Source of the DNA: Metamycoplasma auris 15026
Lineage (GTDB): Bacteria; Bacillota_I; Bacilli_A; Mycoplasmatales; Metamycoplasmataceae
Reading direction: 5' to 3'
Assembly (NCBI RefSeq): GCF_000367765.1
Contig: NZ_AORI01000005.1
Coordinates: 28,996-92,995 of the forward strand
Length of the DNA stretch: 64,000 nt
Below are positions 31,358-42,536 of this stretch, piece after piece. Numbering within the stretch: the first letter of the stretch is position 1; every line of letters starts with the position of its first letter. The position numbers were made by a program, and so were the translations under genes. A model generated the notes under the pieces. It searched no databases. It saw nothing but the letters and a program-made list of their open reading frames with translations, and was not told the origin of the DNA.

Positions 31358-32050
31358 TTATTTTAATTCTAGTTTGCTATGAGCTTCTTTGGTTGAAACA
31401 TATTCGTCATTAATTTTTTTAACTCAGTCAGCTCAAGTTTCTTCTTTTGTTTTATTGATATCCAAATTTGATTTTCTTATTTTGTTAAATGTTTCAGTTC
31501 ATTTCTTATAAAACTTAAGAACTTCTTCTGATTCTTGTTTGTTTTTTGGGCTTTCCAATTTGATTTTTTTAGCTAATTCGTTTTTAGTGTTTTCAAATTC
31601 CTTGCTTTTAGTTTCAAGATAAATTTTTGTTCTTTCTAAAATACTATCACTATCAATTCCATAGCCTTTAATAGCGCTTTCTTCTAAAACTGGGAAAACA
31701 ATTTCATTGTATACTTTTTTGTTTTTAGTATCTAATTCAAAAAGTTCTTTTTTAAGGGCTTCTAATTGATTGGAAAGTTCTTTTTTCTTAGTTTCTTCTG
31801 TTTCTTTAGTTATCTTTTCATTAATTTCTTTGATTTTTGCTTCTTTTTCTTTTAAGGTTTTTTCATCATCTTTAATTTTTAATTTGTATTCTTCATTTTT
31901 TAAATTGAATTTATCATCCAATCTTTGATTTTCTTTTTTAAAGATTGATTTCTGAATTGCATAAGGAATTACTGCAAATGCCACTGGTGCTAAAATTGCA
32001 GCTGATGCAATGCTTGTTCATTTTAGTGCTTTTTTAGATTTGTCTGTCAT
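31358..32050 (-). CDS. truncated paralogue of the DUF885 proteins (N-terminal module only)
   Basis: A 230-aa protein matching the N-terminal part of the two peptidases: same anchor (ILAPVAFAVIPYAIQ), coiled coil, VFPVLEESAIKGYG and the KFYKKW segment. It ends at a proper TAA with its own terminator and has no catalytic domain. AAGGAG directly precedes ATG 32,050, so it is probably expressed. It may be a remnant of a third copy, or a free membrane-tethered coiled coil that competes or pairs with the enzymes. Confidence 0.75.
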
Positions 32051-32146
32051 TTTTCTCCTTACTTATTTTTTTATCTAAATTGCCTTAATGTTTTTGTTAG
32101 GTATTGTTTAATTAATGCTTATTGATAAGTAATAATGCACTCAAAC

Positions 32147-32217
32147 AAAAAAAAAAAAAAAAGGCTTAAGAGGGGTATATATCAGGTCTTTATTGATTAA
32201 TCTTAAGCCTTTTTTTG
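32147..32217 (-). terminator. terminator after peptidase 2, with A16 tract
   Basis: AAGGCTTAAGA (32,161-32,171) and TCTTAAGCCTT (32,201-32,211) form a strong stem. A run of 16 A (32,147-32,162) gives the U-tail on the minus strand. Confidence 0.75.
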
Positions 32218-32239
32218 CTTAATTTAAGGCATTTTTTTA

Positions 32240-34843
32240 TTATTTAATGTTGTAATGGTAGTTAATTATTTCTTCAATAGTTGCTAAAGGAAGAGCTCCT
32301 GTTTCAAGTAATAAATTAAAGAATTCTTTGATTGCTTCTTTGTTTTCTAAAAAGTCTTTTCTTTTTAGATTTTTTGCTTTTCTAACTTTGTCATATAAGT
32401 TTAAAAGAGCTTCTTTACCTGAATTATATGAAGTAGCCTGTCCTGGGAAATTTAGATAACGTTTTGATTCTGAAGTAATATCTCCTACTCCAAGAGCTGA
32501 GTTTTTAGTTAGAAATTCTCTAACTTGTTTAATTGAAGCATTTTTTGGAAGAGAAGATTCTCCTTTGATTTCTCCATGGTAAGCTGTATCCACTGCAAGA
32601 CGCATATTTCTAAGTTGTGCTTCATTTAAAGCACCATAGTATTGAAGCATATTAGTTAGTTTAGCTGTTTTTAGAGCGTGTTCTTTTTCATCAGTTATAT
32701 TTGTTTGTCCATTAGCAGCTAAAGTTCAATAAACACCACCATGTAATTCTTTTATTTGTTTAATATCTTCGTTTGTTATTTTATCTTTAGTTTTGTTTCC
32801 AATGAAATATGTAATTCCATGTGAGTATTGAAAATCTTTAGGTAAAGAATAGTAGTCTTCAGATTCAAAGTCAGGGGTTCCATATAGTCCAGCTTCAATA
32901 CCAAATCATTCCATGAATAGAGCTCATCCTTCAATATATGAAGTGTAGTTAAAAATGTTGCCAATGGTTAGATTATTAATTGTTTTTAGATATCTTCTAG
33001 CATATTGAATTTGGTTATGATGTCCCATAACACTTTCGTGATTTGCAAATGAAGTAACTGATCATTTAGGTAAACTGAAGTATGGATCAGGGTTGAATAC
33101 AAAAGCACCTGTTGTTCCTTTTTCAATATTGTCATCAGGTCTTTCTTCTCCTACACCTGATTCAGTACGGTATTTGAAATCATAAACATTGATACCATAC
33201 TTATCAACTTTTTTATCAAAGAAACTAAAGCCATAGTCCATTGTAGCTGCTCTAAATTGATGGTAACCTTTAAATGCTTCTAGGGCTCCTAAATAAAATT
33301 CTTTATTAGTAATAGTTCCATATTTTTCATTCGCATTTTTTGCATCAATTAAATGTGCATAACCTAATTTATTAAAGTTAGAAATTGATTCTTCTAAGGA
33401 TTTTTCTTTTAAAAGAGATTCTTCTTTTTCCTTGGTATAGAAATTTGATCCTTCTCTACCAAAGAAAAATTGTTCTTGGTTCATTCATTTATTAAATTCA
33501 GTTAGATTAATATTTCCTTTATCATCACGGATTTTAACTGTTAGATCTTGTACACTTTTTCCAGCAACACCATCAGGATTATATTTAATAGTTGGTTCTC
33601 ATTTACTATTTTCATTTCCTGTAATTAACTTCGCAATGGCTTTGGCAGTTGCTTCCATATTTTTAGTAGCAGTAGTTGTAGTCTTATAACCTGCTTCAAA
33701 AATTTGTTGAGATGAATTATTAGTTGTTGTTGACATTTTTAAAATAATGTCATAAAGTTTTTTACCATTTGTGCTACTTGCTGAACCTTTAATTGCATTG
33801 ATACCAACATCATTTGCTTCCAAGTCTTTTTTTGTTATTCCTAGTCCATAGATTAAAACTTTTTTATCATTGTTATCAATAAGTTCAATTGTATCTTCAA
33901 CTTCATTTGTTACATTAGTCTTATAAACTTTTAGTTCTCTTATATTTTCGCCAAGTCCATGATCTGTGCTTTCATAGTACTTATTTACATAGAATTCATG
34001 AAACTTCTTAGTTTCTTCATCAAGGTTTTTATTTTGTCTAATGATATTAGTTAGTGATTCTTCTTTTTTATTGGAAGAAATAAACTCAAGTAATTCTTTT
34101 GTATAGAAGTTTTTTAAAATGGAGCGGATGTTATTTTTGATTACTACTTTAGATAAAATAACATTCTCTTTAATTCCTTCTTCAAGATTTCTTTTTATCT
34201 TTGTGGCTTTTTCATTCGTAATATCAACAAAAGAATTTGCAAAGGAATTGATAGGATATGCACCTTCAGGAGCAAATGAAAGTTGTCCTCCAATCAATCT
34301 TATTTCAGATTCATATAATTCTTTAATAATTTCTCAACTATATTTAAGTCCACTAACTCATGCAATTGAAACTTGATTTAAATTATCTTTTTTAATTTTG
34401 GATAGATTTTCAATTCATTTTGTATAGAAATCAATTGCTTTTTTAGATTCTTCTTTAGTTGGAAAATTTAAATCAATTTGATTTTCTAAGATTGACTTTT
34501 GAATTTTGAATAATTCATAGTTATTTACAATATATAAAGCAGTATCTTCTTTAATTTGAGTGATTAGTTTATCTAGTTCTTCTTTTAAATCCTTTAGTTC
34601 GCCTTCATTCTTTTTTGTAGCGATTTGTTTATTTATTTCAGCTTTTTTATTTTCTTTATTTTCAATTTCTTTTGAAACTAAAGAAACTTGTTTTTCATAA
34701 AAAGCTTGTTTTGCTTCTAAACTATTTTTATTAGCAAGACTTTTTTGAATTCCATAGGGAATTAAAGTCAAAGCAATTGGTGCTGCAATTACTCCTGAAA
34801 TAATTCCAGTAATAATCAATCCTTTTTTAGCTTTTGGTGACAT
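32240..34843 (-). CDS. membrane-anchored DUF885-type metallopeptidase 2
   Basis: An 867-aa paralogue of the 28,407 gene with the same order: anchor (TGIISGVIAAPIALTLIPYG), shorter coiled coil, middle domain, HESVMGHH (about residue 605), EGWALFMEWFGIEAGLY, RYLNFPGQATSYNSGK and LPLATIEEIINYHY. All zinc-site residues are kept. The start is unclear: ATG 34,843 lacks a near SD, while AAGGAG about 67 nt upstream sits 4 nt from an in-frame ATT (34,906) that would add 21 residues. With its neighbour it forms a tandem peptidase locus. Role in nutrition or host-protein cleavage is inferred. Confidence 0.85.
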
Positions 34844-34855
34844 TTTATTGGCTTT

Positions 34856-34916
34856 TGCATTAAAAACAAATTTATAAATCGTTATTGATTTGCTTTGAAA
34901 TGCAATTTCTCTCCTT
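34856..34916 (-). promoter_or_regulatory. leader with distant SD and stem
   Basis: AAGGAGAGAA (minus strand) is followed by TTGCATT ... AATGCAA and an inner GATTT/AAATC pair before ATG 34,843. This parallels the leader of peptidase 1. An ATT in frame just after the SD is an alternative start. Confidence 0.4.
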
Positions 34917-35184
34917 GGTCTTATTGATTTTTTGTATTTATAACTTCAATACACTCTAAATTTTAAAGTTTTTTTATAATAACGTTTTTTAATGAGACTA
35001 TAGAAAAATAAAAAATCATTGTTTTGAATAGGAATTTTCATAAAAATCATTGATTTTTTTAGAATTGGTTGAATAATAAAAATCAATACAAAAAAATGTA
35101 GCAATCCCTGCTACATTTATAAATTATAGAAATGATATTTATATAAAAAAAGCAATTTATTTTTCAATCTTAATATCAATGAGG

Positions 35185-35820
35185 TTATTTTTTCTTTAGT
35201 TCTTTTGTTAGTTTTTTAATTTCAGATTCTGTGCTTGGAATAAGAGTTTTTTCAATCTTTTGCTTTTCAAAAAGAGCCTTATCTAGGTCTTTAGCTATGT
35301 GAGAATCATTTCATTTTTTATAAAGTTTGTCATGTTCTTGTTGCATTTCTTGAAGTTTTTTAATGTTTTCTTCAGATGCATTTGATTCAACTTCTTTAAT
35401 TAGTTTTTCTAAAGCTTCTTCTTGTTTTTTTAGATCTTCTCTTTCTTTTTCTTCTTCTTTTTTAAGTTTTTCAATTTCTTGTTCTAGCTTTACTAATTTA
35501 TTTTTATAAGTCTCAAGTTGTTCTTTTAATTTTTGCAAAATAAGTGGTCTTTCATCTTCAATTGACTCATCATTCATTGGTTTATTTTCAGCATTTTCAC
35601 TGTTTGAAGTGTTTAGTTCGTTAGATTTTTCAGCACTATTTTCTTCATTATTTCTTTTGTCAGATGTAGTTGAAGAAGGCGTATTTGTATTAGTGTTAGA
35701 TGCATTTCAATTATTTGAAACTTCATCGTTATTTTTCTTAGTTTCACAGCTAGCTGAAAATAATGGAATTGAAGCAACTAAAGAAGAAATACTTACTAAT
35801 AAAAGATTTTTTAATTTCAT
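35185..35820 (-). CDS. coiled-coil lipoprotein
   Basis: A 211-aa lipoprotein: signal with lipobox LFSASC (Cys about residue 24), an Asn/Ser/Thr-rich linker (25-75), then an almost unbroken Glu/Lys/Leu coiled coil (about 90-160) and a Lys-rich end. No enzymatic motif. It lies upstream of the peptidase cluster in its transcription direction and may be a structural or surface spacer protein. Low-complexity composition makes homology assignments unreliable. Confidence 0.75.
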
Positions 35821-35899
35821 AATTGATAATTTCCTTTTTTATTTTTAAGATTGAAAAATTAAAACTTAAAAATAGTATCAAAAATTAAAAAAAGGAAAT

Positions 35900-35950
35900 A
35901 AAAAAATACAAAAGAAACTTGTGTTGGTTTTTTTGTATTTTTTGTAACTT
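35900..35950 (-). terminator. terminator after thiamine permease
   Basis: ATACAAAAGAAAC and GTTTTTTTGTAT around 35,907-35,938 form a stem just after the permease stop at 35,970. Confidence 0.5.
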
Positions 35951-35969
35951 TAAATAAGTAAACTAATTC

Positions 35970-37631
35970 CTAAATTCATTTTTTGTGATTAAGTCTAAGT
36001 CTGATAACATAAGAGCTAAGGTTGAATATGGCTACAATAACAAAGCCAATTCATAAATAAATTGCGACATCATCAATTTCAGTTCCCCGATTTAAAACGG
36101 TGTTTTTTCCTAAACTTGAAGAAGTAAGGGAACCATAAGTGATGAAGTTTCTTGTGATTTTTTCAATTTCAAAAGTAATAAATGTAATGAAATCAAATTT
36201 AATAGAAGGTCTAATGAAGTTTCTATAGATTGAAAAATTGCTATATTGTTCTTTTTTAAGCTGCTTTATTTTTTGCTCATCAATATTGTTAAGACTTTGG
36301 TATAAAGTCCGACACAATGAAGAGGAGCTATGGATTGCAAAAGCAATAACAAAAGCAGCTTCAAAATGGTTAAATAGATTAGCAATTAATAAAAATAAAA
36401 TTGTTATCGGAATTGTTCTTATAAGAATATTTAGATATTTATGGTATCAAGCAACATAGTTTCCTACTAAATTTCTTATTATAAGAAGCATCTGGAAATA
36501 AGAAATTACATAAGTTAGAATTGTAGTTAAAAAAACAAGTGCGAGAAATTGCAAAATAAGGAAAAAGATACCATTTTGCCCAAAAGTTCACTGAATTCTT
36601 GAAGAATTCGGAATAAACATACCTCTTATAAAGTCTCTAGGGCCATTTTTAAAGAATTTCTGATCGCTTATTTTGCTTAAGTCAATTATTGAATAAATGG
36701 CAATTATAAGCCCTAAAAGAATAAATAAACTAATAATAATTCTTTTAATACTTTTAGTTAGACTATATTGCTTATGATTAAGCGACTTAATTGTTCTAGA
36801 TTGAAAAAGAAACTTATTTAGATGTTCAGTTACTAATTCTAAAAAAATTAAAAAGGTAACTAAAACAAAGAGCGGAATCATAAGCTGTGAGTAATTAACT
36901 GGACTGCCTCCGGGATTTAAAAGAAGTCCAATTCCAAGATGACTTAAACTTGTTAAAATCGTTGATCATCTTAAATTTGATTCAAATGAATAAATGAAAT
37001 GATTGATAACTTTTTGTTTAATTTGCGGTCATATTTCAACAAAGAATGCATTTCATTTAGATTTCTTTATTTTTGTGATTTGAAAAAAGACACTAAAGTT
37101 AGCATTTTCAATTGTTTGGGATAAATACTCATGTAACCAAAGTCATGTAAATCAACAATAAATAAGATGGATTGCAATTGTTTTTTGAAAGGAAACTTTA
37201 AATAAATAAATAAAGAAAACTTCAGGAAAAATTCTTAAGAAAATAACGGCTGTTTTAATTGGAATTGCTACATACTTTGAATTCATTTTCAAATTCGAAA
37301 AATACGAAGTAAAAAGGGCAAAAATAAAGCCTATAAATGTACTTAAGAAAACTAATTTAATGCTGTTTCATAGAAATTCAATTGAAAGTACAAAAGCATT
37401 TGTTCCATATTCACTTTTAATATTAGGTTTAAAGAAATCAATGATGTTTGCAACAAATAATTTGCCTCCAGAATAACTAATGCTGAAGTTAATAATTACA
37501 ATGGAGCAAATTATTAAGGCAATGATAATTAGTCAAATTAAAATACGCCAAAAAAGGCGCAATGGGCCTTTTTTGATTGTGTTATTTCCTATGTTAATTT
37601 GTTCTCTAAATAAATCTTTTTTTATATTCAT
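35970..37631 (-). CDS. P69-like thiamine ABC transporter permease (two PhnE-like halves)
   Basis: A 553-aa polytopic protein made of two similar halves, each with about five to six membrane segments and a loop before a conserved amphipathic stretch (SNLRWSTILTSLSHLGIGL in the first; EKITRNFITYGSL in the second). This double-length PhnE-like permease is known from the mycoplasma p37-p29-p69 system. The ATG overlaps the P37 stop (TAATG), and both follow the TPP riboswitch, so thiamine or its phosphates are the likely substrate. The ATPase gene is not in this operon. Confidence 0.82.
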
Positions 37632-38770
37632 TAGTCTTTAAATACTTCGTTATATGGGTCAATAACTTCTTTTTGTAAGTCATTTATTTTAATGTATCCA
37701 TTGAAACCTACTATTGGGCCATAGTCATCTTTATTTTCTTTTGCAAGATTTACAAAGACATCTTGTAAGGCCGCAATTTCTTTTTCATTAAACATTTTTT
37801 TATCTACTGCAATAACATTGTATGGAATTTTTTCAGTTGCAGTTAGAAATTCAATTTGGGAATTATCCTCAGGTGTATAGAAGTGTTTGCCTATACTATT
37901 GTTAGTGTAAGCAAATGATCCTAAGTCATCAAACACTATATGAAATTGTTTTATTGCACCTTGACCAATATTTCTTGGCTTAACATCGTTACCACTTGTT
38001 ATATATTTATCATTAGCTTTTAATTTATCTTTTTTAAATGATTCAAATTTATTTTTGCCAAAGTGTTTTCTAAATAAAGCTTCTTGTCATATGTATTTAG
38101 AACCACTATCTTCACTACTTGTTACGATACCAAAGTCTCTGAATTTTTCTCAATCTTTAGATTCTCAAGCTTCTTTAATTTGTTTTCTTGTTTGTTCATC
38201 TCCATGAATCATTACTAAGCCACGGTAGTATGGAACAATTTTGCTATCGTCATAAAATTTTTGGTAGATTGAACCATTTCATTTATATTCTTTATCTGTT
38301 CATTCTCCATATTTTTTTTCAGCAAATAATTTATGAGCTTCCTTAGCTAAAAGTCTTAATGGATCATCTTCTTTTCCATCTTTGTATTTGATATCTTTTG
38401 TTTCATCTGCATCAAATTTAAATGCTTTTGTTGCAGTTTGAAGAATTGGAATTACGTTATCCATATGTTTGTTTTTGTATTGTTTCACATATAGTGGTGT
38501 TGTAATTACAGCAATGTTATGCGAACCCTTAGCAATTGTGCTGGCTACGTCTGTGTTTTCTCCTACATAAGAAACACTAAATGAACTTTCTCCATTTGTT
38601 TTTTTGTTAAATTCATCAGTTAAAAGTTTAAAGAATTCATGTCCATCTTTTTTACCAGATCATGGTGCATTAACAGCAAACTTTAATTCCTTCTTAGTAT
38701 TACATGAAGCCGCTACTAATGGTAAGGAAACCAATGCTGCTGACAACATAAATAAATTTAATTTTTTCAT
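37631..38770 (-). CDS. p37: P37/Cypl-type thiamine-binding lipoprotein
   Basis: A 379-aa substrate-binding lipoprotein: signal with LVAASC lipobox (Cys about 23), then KFAVNAPWSGKKDG, a two-domain periplasmic-binding layout (DVASTIAKGSHNIAVITT; YYRGLVMIHGD; FHIVFDDLGSFAYTNNS) as in PhnD-like proteins and the P37/Cypl protein, which binds thiamine phosphates. The adjacent TPP riboswitch independently supports this ligand. GAAAGGAA precedes the ATG and can be hidden in a CTTTC/GAAAG hairpin. First gene of a two-gene operon. Confidence 0.88.
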
Positions 38771-38811
38771 ATAAAAATTCCTTTCAAAAATTGAAAGAAA
38801 TGCTTAAAAAA

Positions 38812-38885
38812 AGAAACTCACTACGCTAGTATTAACTAGATCAGCTAATGAGGGTATTTCTCAGCCTTAAGCACCCCTGTTCTAT
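38812..38885 (-). promoter_or_regulatory. TPP (THI-box) riboswitch
   Basis: The minus strand reads GGGGTGC ... GGCTGAGAAATACCC ... CTGATCTAGTTAATACTAGC ... GTAG, the conserved core of the TPP aptamer. Downstream a CTTTC/GAAAG hairpin overlaps the SD of the P37 gene, which fits control of translation initiation. Confidence 0.93.
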
Positions 38886-39045
38886 ATATAATTTTATGCC
38901 AAAATCTTTTAAATTCTGGATGTTATTTTAAATGCATTAATTAATCTTTTAAGCTTAATAATAGAGTATATAATATAAGTTATATTTTATTGAGTATCTA
39001 TTATATTGTTATTGAATTATTTTAGTTAGAAAGGAGTCAATAAAA
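38886..39045 (+). promoter_or_regulatory. divergent promoter region
   Basis: Between the riboswitch and the S1-domain gene. A TATAAT near 38,971 and AAAGGAG at 39,030-39,036 serve the plus-strand genes; no other element is seen. Confidence 0.45.
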
Positions 39046-39378
39046 ATGAGTTATTTTGTTGGACAAATTATTCATGCAAAAGTTTTAAGGGTTTCTAAAA
39101 ATGTAATAACTTTTAAAACTGAACAAAATGTTATTTGCTATTTGAATATTTCAGAAGTAAGTGACTATTATGTAAGAAATTTATCTTCTATGTTTAAAGT
39201 CAATGAAATTAAAGAATTAAAAGTCATTGAAATTATGCCAAATAAAGAATTGGTTGTATCATTCAAACAAATTCATCCAAAAGAATTAAGAAATCCATTT
39301 GATTTTATTATTGATACTGACACAGCGCAATTTAGTGGATTATTGGAATTTGTAAACAAGGAAATTGAAAATGATTAA
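39046..39378 (+). CDS. S1 RNA-binding domain protein
   Basis: A 110-aa protein consisting of an S1 (OB-fold) domain: VGQIIHAKVLRVSKNVITFKT, YLNISEVSDYYV, KVNEIKELKVIEIM, ELVVSFKQI. Similar one-domain S1 proteins (GSP13/CvfD-like) bind ribosomes or mRNA. AAAGGAG precedes the ATG. Its last 8 nt overlap the PGI-like gene (ATGATTAA), so the two are translated together. Domain is certain; cellular role is not. Confidence 0.85.
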   Translation: MSYFVGQIIHAKVLRVSKNVITFKTEQNVICYLNISEVSDYYVRNLSSMFKVNEIKELKVIEIMPNKELVVSFKQIHPKELRNPFDFIIDTDTAQFSGLLEFVNKEIEND

Positions 39379-40711
39379 AAGTAAGATTGAATTTAATTGT
39401 GATAAGACAGTTGCAAAAAAAGCCTTTGAAAAATATAAAGATGTAGTTGCATCTCTTAATAAAAAAATTAAATCTAGTCGTCTAAATGGCCAAAATAATC
39501 TGAATTTTTTAAATATTAAAAAGAATTATCAAAGTAAAGAGATTGATAAATTATTTAAGATTCGCAAATTCTTTGAAGAAGAAAAAATTGAAACTTTAGT
39601 TGTTATTGCTCCTGAATATATTTGTATGCAATCTCAATCATTAATTGATTTGTTTTTACCAATTGAACTAAAAAATCGCCGTGCAATTGAAATTATTTAT
39701 GTTAATGAATCTTATATGGGAATTGATGTTGCAAAATTAATAAAATATCTTGAAACAAAACGTTTTGCTATTAATGTAATTTCAAAAAATGGCGATGATT
39801 TAGAAACACTAATTATTTTTAGAGAACTAATTTCCCTTTTAAATAATAGGATGGGTAAAACCAATGCATCTAAATATATTTATGTTACAACAAATAATAA
39901 CTATGGTAGATTATTCAATTGAGCTAGAACAAAAAAATATACTCAATTAGTACTTCTAGATAATATTCCTGAGCGCTTTTTAAATTATTCTCCTGCAGTA
40001 CTGCTTCCTTTAATCACTGCGAATATTGATATAGAAGCATATCTACAAGGAGCAACAGAAGCTAATGAATATTATGAAAGTGCTTCATTAGAAAATAATG
40101 TTGCTTATCAATACGCCTTGGTGCGTTATTTGTTTACAAAAATTGATATAGATAAAGGATATAAAGATCTTTTTACAAATGAAAATATCTTAGTGACTTC
40201 AAAGTCACATAAGCAACTAGGTGAGTTACTTGTTATGTATCTAAATGCGACTACATACAAAAAATACCGTGGTATCAAGGCAAATTTATATGTAAGTCCA
40301 AGTCAAATAAAAAAAGAAACAAACCTTTTTTTAGATCGTCAGCAACAAATGCTAGATACGCATCTTTGAATTAGAAATTTACCACTTGATTTCAATCCAA
40401 GCATTATGGATGATAAAGACTTAAATGACTTAAGTTATTTAATGAAATATCCTTATAACAAAATTGGTAGTTTTATCCATGATGTAGTTATTGATTATCA
40501 TTGATCAATCAATATTCCTTATGTAGAAATTATTATTGAGGATTTAAATCCAAAAACTCTTGGCTGAATTATTTCATTTATGCATCATGCTTGCTTAATG
40601 TCAGCATATTTAATGGAAATTGATCCATTTGAAGATGGCGGACTAAAAAGTTATAACATTGAATTAACAAAGAAATTTACAAAAATAATGGGAGAAAATG
40701 AAAATGAATAA
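39371..40711 (+). CDS. glucose-6-phosphate isomerase homologue, catalytically degenerate
   Basis: A 446-aa protein, close to bacterial PGI length, with clear overall PGI order: a nucleotide-fold strand ETLVVIAP, RFLNYSPAVLLPLI (PGI RFSVLTAVGLLPIA), NVAYQYALVRYL and the end LGWIISFMHHACLMSAYL with DPFEDGGLKSY. Yet GIGGSYLG is replaced by IAPEYICMQ, SxSGTTxE by SKNGDDLE, the ESxGK segment is gone, and the Lys of GVExYK is Asn. It is thus unlikely to isomerise glucose 6-phosphate and may have a binding or structural role. It overlaps the S1 gene by 8 nt and the lactate dehydrogenase start by 8 nt. Confidence 0.8.
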
Positions 40712-41672
40712 AATTGGAATAATTGGAGTTGGAGCTGTTGGTTCATCATTTTTATATGCCGCCCTTAATAAACAAATTGAAGCTGACTATGTTTTGGTAG
40801 ATGCTTTTTTTGATTATGCAAGCGCGCAAGCTAAAGACTTAAATGATGCAGCCTGCTCAATGGCTAATAATGGCTCGAAATTTATAGCAGGAAGCTACTC
40901 TGATTTAAGTGATGCGCAAATTATTGTTATTACTGCTTCAGTAAAACCTAAAGAAGGAATTTTAAAAGATCGTCTTGAGCTTTTGAAAGATAATGCCAAA
41001 TTAATTAGAGAAATCGGACTTAAAATCAAAGAATCAGGTTTTAAGGGCATTACAATTATTGCTTCAAATCCTGTTGATATTATGGCGAGTGTTTATGAAC
41101 AAGTTACACAATTTGACCCTGCTTTTGTAATTTCATCTGGAACTATTTTAGAAACTGCAAGAATGAAAAAATTTTTATCTGAAAAAATTAATGTTAAGGC
41201 TGCTTCTATTACTGGATTTGTAATTGGTGAACACGGGGCTAGATGCCTAATTCCTTTTTCTAAAATGCGTATCGGACTAGGTTCTTTAAAAGATTGACTT
41301 GCAAATGGTACTATTAGTCATGAATGACTTGATAATTTAAATCAAAAAGTAAAAGATGAAGCTTTTGAAATTATTAGTGGTAAAGGAATTACTAATTTTG
41401 GAGTAGGAGAAAATTTAGCTGAAATAGTCCAAGCAATTTTAACAGATCGCCAAATTGTTTATTCCTTAGGTGTAAAACTTCCACAAGAATATAAAAATGC
41501 TGGCATTTATTTTGGACTTCCTGTAATTTTAGGTAAAAATGGCTACCGTCATTTACCTAAAATTAGATTAGAAGAAGATGAACAAAAAATCTTTGATGAA
41601 TATTCATCTGAAATTAAGCAAACAATTATTGATCTACTAAATAATTTAGAAATCAAACACAATCTAAAATAA
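40704..41672 (+). CDS. ldh: L-lactate dehydrogenase
   Basis: A 322-aa NAD-dependent dehydrogenase. The dinucleotide motif is IGVGAVGSSFLYA (residues about 6-18); ASNPVDIM, SSGTILETAR and GEHGARCL (catalytic His) follow. The Asp of the usual LDTAR is Glu, and the substrate loop (SVKPKEGILKDRLELL) is longer than the typical QKPGETR, so kinetics may differ or another 2-ketoacid may be used. GGGAGA is 9 nt before ATG 40,704. It ends the S1-PGI-LDH operon with a hairpin terminator. Confidence 0.85.
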
Positions 41673-41697
41673 GCTTACAAATGGCTTATTTTTTTTA
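41667..41697 (+). terminator. terminator after ldh
   Basis: AAATAAGC (41,667-41,674) pairs with GCTTATTT (41,684-41,691), followed by eight T in all. Confidence 0.7.
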
Positions 41698-41708
41698 TAA
41701 TTTTAACT

Positions 41709-42449
41709 ATGCAAAATATTCATTTTAAAAATTACTCTGCTTCTTATTTTAAGGATAAAAATGCAGTGCTAAAAGATATTAGTCTTGATATTAAAAAAGG
41801 ACAAATGATTGCTTTTATTGGGAAATCTGGAGCTGGAAAAACAACGATTTTTAATGCCCTTTTAAAACAACTTGAAACTAAGTCTGGGCATCTTTGCATT
41901 AATAATAAAAATATCGATAAGATTAAAAAAAGAGAATGAAAAAAAATCATCCAAAAAGTTGGATATTTATCTCAAGAAACCAATTTAATTGAGCATTTAA
42001 ATGTCTATGAAAATATCTTGCATTTTTATCCAAAATATAAAAACAAATTTTTTTCTTTCTTTCATATTCTTACAAAGAAACAAAAAAATGAGGTTTTTAA
42101 AATTCTTGAGAATTTAGGAATTCTTGACAAAATCTATACACGAGTTTCCGATCTTTCCGGAGGCCAAAAACAACGTGTGGAGATTGCAAAATTACTTCTT
42201 AAAGAAGTTGATATTATTTTAGCTGATGAGCCAACTTCTTCATTAGATATTAAAACTTCTAAGGAAATTATGGGACTACTTGATGAGATTAATAAAAAAT
42301 ATCAGACAACTATTCTTATTAATATTCATGATCTAAATATAATGCAATCTTTTTTTAATAAATATTGCTTTATTAAAGATGGATGTCTTATAAAAAGTGG
42401 TAATCCTAAAAACTTAAGTCAAAAAGAAATTGAAGACTTATATAAATAA
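41709..42449 (+). CDS. p29: ABC transporter ATPase, PhnC/P29-like
   Basis: A 246-aa ATPase: Walker A GKSGAGKTT (about 38-46), signature LSGGQKQRVEIAK, Walker B DIILADEPTSSLD and H-loop NIHDLN. The closest pattern is PhnC/P29, the partner of P37 and P69. No complete binding protein or permease without an ATPase other than the TPP-controlled pair exists in the window, so it is probably the thiamine transporter ATPase, although on the opposite strand and not behind the riboswitch. No good SD is visible. Confidence 0.8.
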
Positions 42450-42471
42450 AACTTATTTTCTTTTAATTAAT

Positions 42472-42509
42472 AAATTGGAACTATTTTTCAAATACGCTCC
42501 AATTTTTTT
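42472..42509 (+). terminator. terminator after P29-like ATPase
   Basis: AAATTGGA (42,472-42,479) pairs with TCCAATTT (42,498-42,505), then a T-run. Confidence 0.75.
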
Positions 42510-42536
42510 ATATAAAAAAATAAAAGGAAAAAAAGC

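Noticed and set aside
28407..34843. MIB-MIP immunoglobulin-cleaving system
   Set aside because: The proteins carry a HExxxGHH zinc site and DUF885-type C-termini, not the DUF31 serine protease pattern of MIP.
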